NCBI RefSeq assembly: GCF_963675165.1
Contig: NC_087382.1
Span: 3,511,963 to 3,575,962, forward strand
From: Halichondria panicea
Taxonomy: Eukaryota > Porifera > Demospongiae > Suberitida > Halichondriidae
Direction of reading: 5' to 3'
Length of the DNA stretch: 64,000 nt
Made by a program: the position numbers and the translations under genes. Of the stretch, positions 58,083 to 64,000 are shown in pieces. The notes under the pieces were generated by a model. It was not told the origin of the DNA. It saw nothing but the letters and a program-made list of their open reading frames with translations, and did no database searches. Positions within the stretch are counted from its first letter, which is position 1. Every line of letters begins with the position of its first letter.

Positions 58083-60790
58083 ATGGGACAGGAACAGTCT
58101 GCTGAGTAAGTGATTGTCTTACAGCCTAACATTTTTATTGCTTTTAAACAGGGAAAAGGCCGAGGAGTTACAGGTTGCTGCTAGGACTGGTGATGTCAAG
58201 AAAGTGAAGTTCCTGCTGGCATGTGGGGCCAATCCTAACCACCACTATCCATTACGCATTGCTTGTTATAATGGTCACCTGGAGACAGTGAAGGCACTTG
58301 TTGAGGCTGGAGCAGACACTGGGAGAAGGGATGATTGGGGCATGTCTCCAGTTCATTATGCAGCCTTGATGGGTCATAAGAAGGTGTTGGTTTACTTGAT
58401 CAGGGATTGCAAGTGCAGCGCTGGTGAGTAGTTTTCCATTCACTAGCAGTTGCTACATAACTCCCCCGGCCAACCCTAGTAGCAATTTTTCACATTGCAA
58501 ATATTTTTGTGGGACTTTAATATCAGTTTAATTTGTAACGAATACGGAATACATGCATGGCTTGGGCTTCTTAATTTTGAATGAGTTGGTTATGTACACG
58601 AACTATGCGTTCGATGCCTTGAGGGCCTGGCTTAGGGATGGACATTTAGTTCCTTACAAATGCACCAGTCCTGTAATATTTAAATATTAGTGATACCAAC
58701 ATTCACTTGTGTATAGATGCCAGGGACAAGTACAACAATACTCCACTCCACGATGCATGCTATCGTGGTCACCTATATGTGGTGCAGTACTTGGTGGAGG
58801 AGGCCCACTGTGACATCAGTGAGTGTATCATAATTTTGTCTGTCCCTGTGTACACATTTGTTGTTATGAACACTTTCAGATGTACAGAACAACAGCAACC
58901 AGACTGTACTTCATGTAGCCTGCAATCGCCCCCTATCTACAATATTATTTACAAGTAGTGAGTCAAAGTAATTAGAGATTATAGTAACTACATAGCCCTA
59001 AAAGTACTTGTTTGTAACAAACCAGAAATAAGAGTATATGCATGTAATAGATATAGCATGGGAGACCGAGTGTTTTATGGAATATACAGGTACAAGCATA
59101 AGGGTGAAGTTCCGAGGGCGAGTTGCTTGCATATTTCAATAAAACACAAGGATTCTCATGCTATAATATTATGCAGGACGACCCCTTACCAAAACGTGTA
59201 ATAAGAACACGGAAGGAACTGTATGACTTTTATTACATCCTTGTAACCTATATAAAATTATAAGATCCTTACAATACAGTGCATGTATTATTATAACCAA
59301 CTGCATTCCCGTTCAATATTGTAACTTTAGGTAAGAAGCTTGCATTGGTGAAGTACTTGGTTGAGAAGGCTAACTGTGACATCAGTGAGTTTATTTAAAT
59401 GTAATGTATACAATCTCTTGACCATTAACATGCACATCCAGATGCAACTGATAAGCGAGGCAAGACACCACTTGACTTAGCTAAAGGGAGTGGTTACGAG
59501 GGCATTGTTGACTACCTCAAGACTCGACAGGAATCATCTAGACAATCAGGCAAGTTATGAAAAAACATTTCACCGGCATCCTAAATAATTGGCATAGCTA
59601 TACATTATAAAGAGATTAGTGATGTGCATAATGTTATGTTTACACGACTCAACAACTATTACTCATGGCAACCAGGCACGACGTTATGAACATATTTAAC
59701 CGAAATTGTTATCACGAGGAATTCCTAGTAAATTGTTATCTGAGTACATTTTCCTCAATGAAGTAAAAAATGTCATGCCAGCAAAGGCTTCGCCATGCAT
59801 ACAGTAATTATAACTATACTTTACCATAGCTATATATAATTTATAGTCAGTCACATTTACTTCCTTGTACATTCATGCAGGAAAAGATGGTGTTGGGAGT
59901 CAAACAGCTGTTCCACTCACACAAGACGAGGCTGATGCTCTGCAGAAGCTTCTCGAGGGAGCACAAGTCACCATTGGTCATCCCATTGTTGCTGGCACAA
60001 CCACTCTGGAGGAAGTTCAGCAGCTGCTTACTCAGAGAGGACTGGAGGATATGGCCACCAACCTCAGGACAAGACTCAGACAAAGTAAGCTTAGATAACC
60101 ATCCATTATTGCTGTCAGCGCTAGGTTGGGTGGGGCTCATTGCTGATTCAGCGCTTTTTTAACGGGCATAAAGAACAGCTCTAACCTATACTAGTACACC
60201 AGCATTGATTTTGGCTAGACTAGTATAGCTAGTGCTGTCACGTGATCGGGTACAGCCTATATCATTTCAGTAAAGCTGGACCTGTTAAACCCCAGTTTTC
60301 TACCTGGCTACATTTGAATCCGTGTCTTGAATTGTTGAAAAAGTAAGTTAATCTCTGGCTAGGTATGTTCTAAATCTCTGGTGTATAATTATAGTTATGA
60401 CTGAGCAACAAAGAAACCTCACGTTACTAATGACAGATGAAAACACTATCAATGTTTGCTACCCACGGCTATTTCTTGTTGGGCCGCTATCTGTTGGCAA
60501 GATGACCACACTCAATCGACTGCTGGGGGAGTTTGAGAACATTGACTCTGCTGGAGACAAAGCCAAGCTTAGAAGCACACTGCTGCAAACAAATACTTGC
60601 CTTTGTTAATGAAAATACAGCAAAATGGTTGTCATCCAAAGATGTTGACGAAGAAACAAAGCTCTTGTTTGGCTACTTGCGTGAATCTAAGTCTGAAACC
60701 ACTTCTAACAAAAAGAGAAGCATCGCAACCTCAACCAATTCTCCAGTAATAACTTGATCTAAAAATTCCACAAATTTAATTCCTAATATT
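58083..60790 (+). pseudogene. ANK-Roco-Ig-Death copy 5, truncated in Roc
   Basis: Exons 58083-58105 (MGQEQSAE), 58152-58423, 58717-58818, 58880-58957, 59331-59384, 59442-59549 and 59881-60084 keep phase through ANK repeats and linker. Exon 8 (from 60,395) has a damaged P-loop, GPLSVGKM instead of GPPSVGKT, losing the Thr that helps bind Mg. An 8-base deletion between CTG repeats (about 60,582) shifts frame, and a further deletion removes about 13 bases near 60,752. Similarity to the family ends at about 60,790; COR, Ig and Death are absent. At most an ANK-only protein could be made. Confidence 0.85.
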
Positions 60791-61109
60791 AAAAAGTGTA
60801 TCACATGCATGCAAGCTCCAATGAAAAAAATTGCTTGAATGTGATCCGGCTCATCGAAAGTTTCAATTTCAATGATCCCAAAATGAATATCATGCGTCAC
60901 AATAGAACAGAACACCAAACACTTTTGCCTTTATGTAAGTGTTTCTATAACCAGCCTAGTTGTAATCAGCTGTGTTTGTACTATAAGGAACAGTTTTTCA
61001 GTATTATACTTTCAAGTTGTTTTATTGTATAATTATACGCTTTCTCTTTGCTGGTGTCAAAGTCAGTCGTATCATCATAATTATCGCTCTAACTCTCTAA
61101 ATACTGCAG
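60791..61109. other. Unrelated DNA after the truncation of copy 5
   Basis: No similarity to the other units. Short plus and minus frames only; nothing I can support as a gene. Confidence 0.4.
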
Positions 61110-61379
61110 GGTCACCATTTAAGATTACGACTCAACCCAACGATATTTGCTGTAAACCTGGGGAGCAAGCTAAACTAACGATATGGACATCACCATCTGC
61201 TACTACATATCAGTGGTATTTTAGAAATCAAGCAATATCAAATCCTGACTACAAAGGACAAACATCTGAATGTCTCCTCATATCAAAGTTCCTTCCCAAG
61301 CATAAAGGTGGTTACTGGTGTGTTGCTGAAGATGCATCAGGCACACGTACCACCTCTCGTCATGCAACACTCACTGCAG
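61110..61379 (+). CDS. Single Ig-like domain exon
   Basis: A 270-nt exon with acceptor TACTGCAG and donor GTAACT, phase 1 at both ends, as usual for Ig exons. It reads SPFKITTQPND..., YQWYF for the C-strand and HKGGYWCVAEDASG for the F-strand. The B-strand position has Ile rather than Cys (QAKLTIW). It is distinct from the Ig exon of the tandem genes. Neighbouring exons were not identified, so it is either part of a gene running off the window or a stranded exon. Confidence 0.6.
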
Positions 61380-61942
61380 GTAACTTGTTTGCTTTATTAC
61401 TCACCGTAATTTTGCTAAGCATAATTTTGCAGGGTGAAAATGTTATTAGAGGCGTTTGCTTGCCAAATTAGGGCCATGCAGGGCCTAGGGACTGTTGAGT
61501 CAATGAGGTTCCACATACACAGGGCCGTAGATAGCGGGGGGGGCAGGGGGGCAGTTGTCCCCCTGGCATTCTAGGATCTACAAGAACTACTGTTTGTTGT
61601 AGCCTGTGGGAGTTGTGTTTAGGTATCATGACTGCGTTTCACCATGATTGATGTCGCAGTGATGTCACTTTGATGTAGATACACAATTATAAATGTAACT
61701 GTGACCATTCCTTAGTAAGGCAAAGTCATCAATACTTTTCTACAGCATGGTATGTTTATGGTTTCTATGGTTTTCGTGAAGCATTACAGTAGTGTAGCAG
61801 TAATTTGAGGTCAACCATTTTGACTGCACAGGAACACATTGACTCCATGTCTGTTTGCTATAGCCTGGGCCCAACGCTTTCTTTATACATGTATTTCGTG
61901 TAATAGACTCTCTTCCTACATGCAGTGTACAGAGGTTTTCAG
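61380..61942. other. No gene seen
   Basis: Contains CAGGGCCGTAGATAGCGGGG at about 61,521, which resembles a hAT-type end, but no matching right end was found. The rest has no supported feature. Confidence 0.35.
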
Positions 61943-63326
61943 GTAGGTTGAAGGAATGTTTCTGAAGTTCAGACTGTAAAGTTACTCATGCATACAGTTC
62001 ATTTAGTCTAGAGAGTAGATTACCACAAATGTGTGAGTAGTTGTACTTAAATGTAAATATCTTTTGATTGAAGTATTTCTAAGAAATGGTGTTGATACCC
62101 GTGTGTAGATGAATGACTGAACTACAACATATCCAAAAATGTTTCCATGGAAACATAAGGTGGTGGGTTTGTGGTGATTAATAGAACAACAGCAAATTGT
62201 TATAGTGGGTAATCGGTTAGAGTAATAAAACAGTAATTTTGTACAGCTAAGGTCCTAGACTTCATCACATAATTGTTCAATGGTTTAAGTATCCTGGCCA
62301 TCCCTTTATGGGTGTTACAAATATTCACAGTGTTTATAATTCATGATTTACTGGTTTTCAGGTACACTTTTGGTTAGAGTAATAACTTTTGAAAAATTAA
62401 TAGCTTAGCTTTCAAATTTCTGTAGTAAGTTTACAGATAAATGGGCGACATTTTGATACCAAGAACATCGTATATGCTTATTCCATTGCTGAGATAACAC
62501 TGAAAAGCTACATAATTTACTATTTTCTACTGTTTTGATGACACCAGCAGCTGCAAACCACAAACCAATGATGCTTTAATCAACCACAAACGTAATTAAA
62601 AGTGGGCGTACAGTTATTGTACGCCCACTTACGTGGTTAATTTGAGTGTCATCGATTTGTGGTTAGCAGCTTGTGATGTCATCAAAACAGTAGAAAATAG
62701 TAGAATATGCAGTTTTTCAGTGATATCTCAACAATAGAATAAGCATAGAGGATGTTCTTGGTATCAAAATGTAGCCCGTTTATTTGTAAACTTACCAGAG
62801 AACTTTTAAAGCTAAGCTATAAAATTTTCAGAAGATATTACTCTAACCAAAAGTGTACCTAAAAACCGGTAAATCATGAATTATAGACACTGTGAGCATA
62901 TGTAAGACCCATAAAGGGATGGTCAGGATACCTAAACCATTAAACTATTGTGTGATAAAAGTCTAAGACCTTAGCTGTTTAAAGTTAGTGTTTTATTACT
63001 CTAACCGATTACCCACTATAACAATTTGCTGTTGTTCTATTAATCACCACAAACCCACCACCTTATGTTTCCATGGAAATATTTTTGGATATGTTGTAGT
63101 TCAGTCATTCATCTACACACGGGTATCAACACCATTTCTTAGAAATGCTCCAATCAAAAGATATTTACATTTAAGTTCAACTACTCACACATTTGTGGTA
63201 TTCTACTCTCTAGACTAAATGAACTGTAACTGAGTTATAATTACTGTTGTATGTACATACAGCACAGTACAGCAGTACTTTATTAGCATGAATAACTTTA
63301 CACTCTGAAGCATTCCCTCAACCTAC
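61943..63326. mobile_element. Foldback element, about 1.4 kb palindrome
   Basis: The two halves are imperfect reverse complements around a centre near 62,615 (AGTGGGCGTAC 62,601-62,611 and GTACGCCCACT 62,619-62,629). Matching landmarks: GTAGGTTGAAGG (61,943) with CCTCAACCTAC (63,326); TACAGTTCATTTAGTCTAGA (61,993) with TCTAGACTAAATGAACTGTA (63,228); GTTTCCATGGAAAC and GTGGTGATTAATAGAACAAC in mirror order. Arms differ by scattered changes and a small insertion on the right. No transposase; open frames on it are mirror images. Confidence 0.85.
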
Positions 63327-63346
63327 AACAACCTTTTTCACCTCAC

Positions 63347-64000
63347 TTGAAATATACATTTTAAAAACAAAAAAGAAATGTACCACTAATTGACCTCAGG
63401 TATGTACATATAGTAATGGTCAGAGCTGGGCATGTTCACAGTTTCATGAATGATTGATTGTGCAAGACCAAGTAATAATGGGGGAACCTGGCCGTACAAA
63501 ATCCTATCATGAGGATCTGAGGTGGAGAATGGTATATGGCAAAGGCTTGTCAATTGCTGTACCATTAAGGAAGCAGTAGATAGATTGTTTGTTGCTGAAG
63601 CTACTGTTTGGAGGGTTGTTGATAGATTTCAACACACTGAAGATGTGTCTGCTAATAAAGCCAGCCCAAGGGAGCACTGTCTAGATGATCTCACGATAAA
63701 CTGATCGTCATTGAGATGATTTGAAAAGCCGACTACCTGAAATTCAGATTACTGGTAGATCTACAAGTGCTGCCACATTATGCCGTGCACTTAAACGTCT
63801 ATAGGATTCACTCTAAAGAAGGCTTAGATCTAGGTCTTGCACATCACTCTAAAGAAGGCTTAGATCTAGGTCTTGCACAATCTATCATTCATTAACAATT
63901 TGAAACTGTGAACATGCCCAGCTCTGACTATTACTATATGTACATACCTGAGGTCAATTAGTGGTACATTTCTTTTTTGTTTTTAAAATGTGTATTTCAA
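63347..64000. mobile_element. Tc1/mariner-like element with about 100-bp inverted ends
   Basis: 63,347-63,446 (TTGAAATATACATTTTAAAA ... CATGTTCACAGTTTCA) mirrors 63,901-64,000. The right end may extend past the window. The interior holds a broken transposase start and a 37-bp tandem duplication (ACTCTAAAGAAGGCTTAGAT... at about 63,809 and 63,846). Confidence 0.8.
63478..63704 (+). pseudogene. Transposase N-terminal HTH relic
   Basis: The first frame, MGEPGRTKSYHEDLRWRMVY, stops at 63,577. The second frame gives EAVDRLFVAEATVWRVVDRF followed by TEDVS. Together they resemble the paired helix-turn-helix DNA-binding part of Tc1/IS630-type transposases (DLRWRMV..., ATVWRIV..F..TGDV pattern). A frameshift separates them and the DDE catalytic part is missing. 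Confidence 0.65.

Noticed and set aside
61515-61575. hAT-type end CAGGGCCGTAG
   Set aside because: No complementary right end or target duplication found in the window.
62988-63218. 76-codon plus frame
   Set aside because: It lies on one arm of the foldback element and mirrors the opposite arm; no domain.

Overview
The window looks like nuclear DNA of an early-branching animal, most likely a demosponge. It is AT-rich. Genes are split into many small exons with short GT-AG introns. Microsatellites and small inverted-repeat transposons are dense, a eukaryotic initiator tRNA-Met is present, and the main gene combines ankyrin repeats, a Roco-type GTPase, an Ig-like domain and a Death domain. The organism is inferred from this style and domain content; no species marker was seen.

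The window is dominated by a tandem segmental duplication. A full unit runs, on the + strand: (a) a relic of an APEX1-like AP endonuclease gene, (b) a relic of the C-terminal half (RING2 plus Ariadne region) of an ANKIB1-like RBR ubiquitin ligase, and (c) a 13-exon gene encoding ANK repeats - Roc GTPase - COR - Ig-like - Death. There are five units: unit 1 (about 1,000-14,020), unit 2 (23,880-35,800), unit 3 (36,050-41,120; no APEX part, and the ligase relic is joined directly to the GTPase), unit 4 (42,110-53,240) and unit 5 (54,235-about 60,790; GTPase gene truncated). Assembling exons by splice phase, copies 1 and 4 are open from start to stop (1281 and 1293 codons). Copy 2 has one frameshift, copy 3 is a headless chimera with a 7-base deletion, and copy 5 is broken.

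Between units 1 and 2 (14,016-23,880) lies unique DNA with a partial minus-strand gene of unknown function, a tRNA-iMet, half of a tRNA-Phe gene, a 76-bp tandem repeat and several palindromes. The right end (60,790-64,000) holds an isolated Ig-like exon, a palindrome of about 1.4 kb and a Tc1/mariner-like transposon with a broken transposase.

Reading of the system: the two passenger modules are dead in every unit, with inactivating changes either shared by all copies or different in each. The ANK-Roco-Ig-Death gene is kept open in two copies. Its ankyrin exons differ mainly by amino-acid replacements while the adjoining introns are almost identical. With a candidate N-myristoylation start and a C-terminal Death domain, this suggests a family of intracellular, possibly membrane-anchored innate-immune-type sensors diversifying by duplication, conversion and selection, comparable in logic to NLR clusters. 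The function is inference; the gene structure and the differences between copies are read directly.
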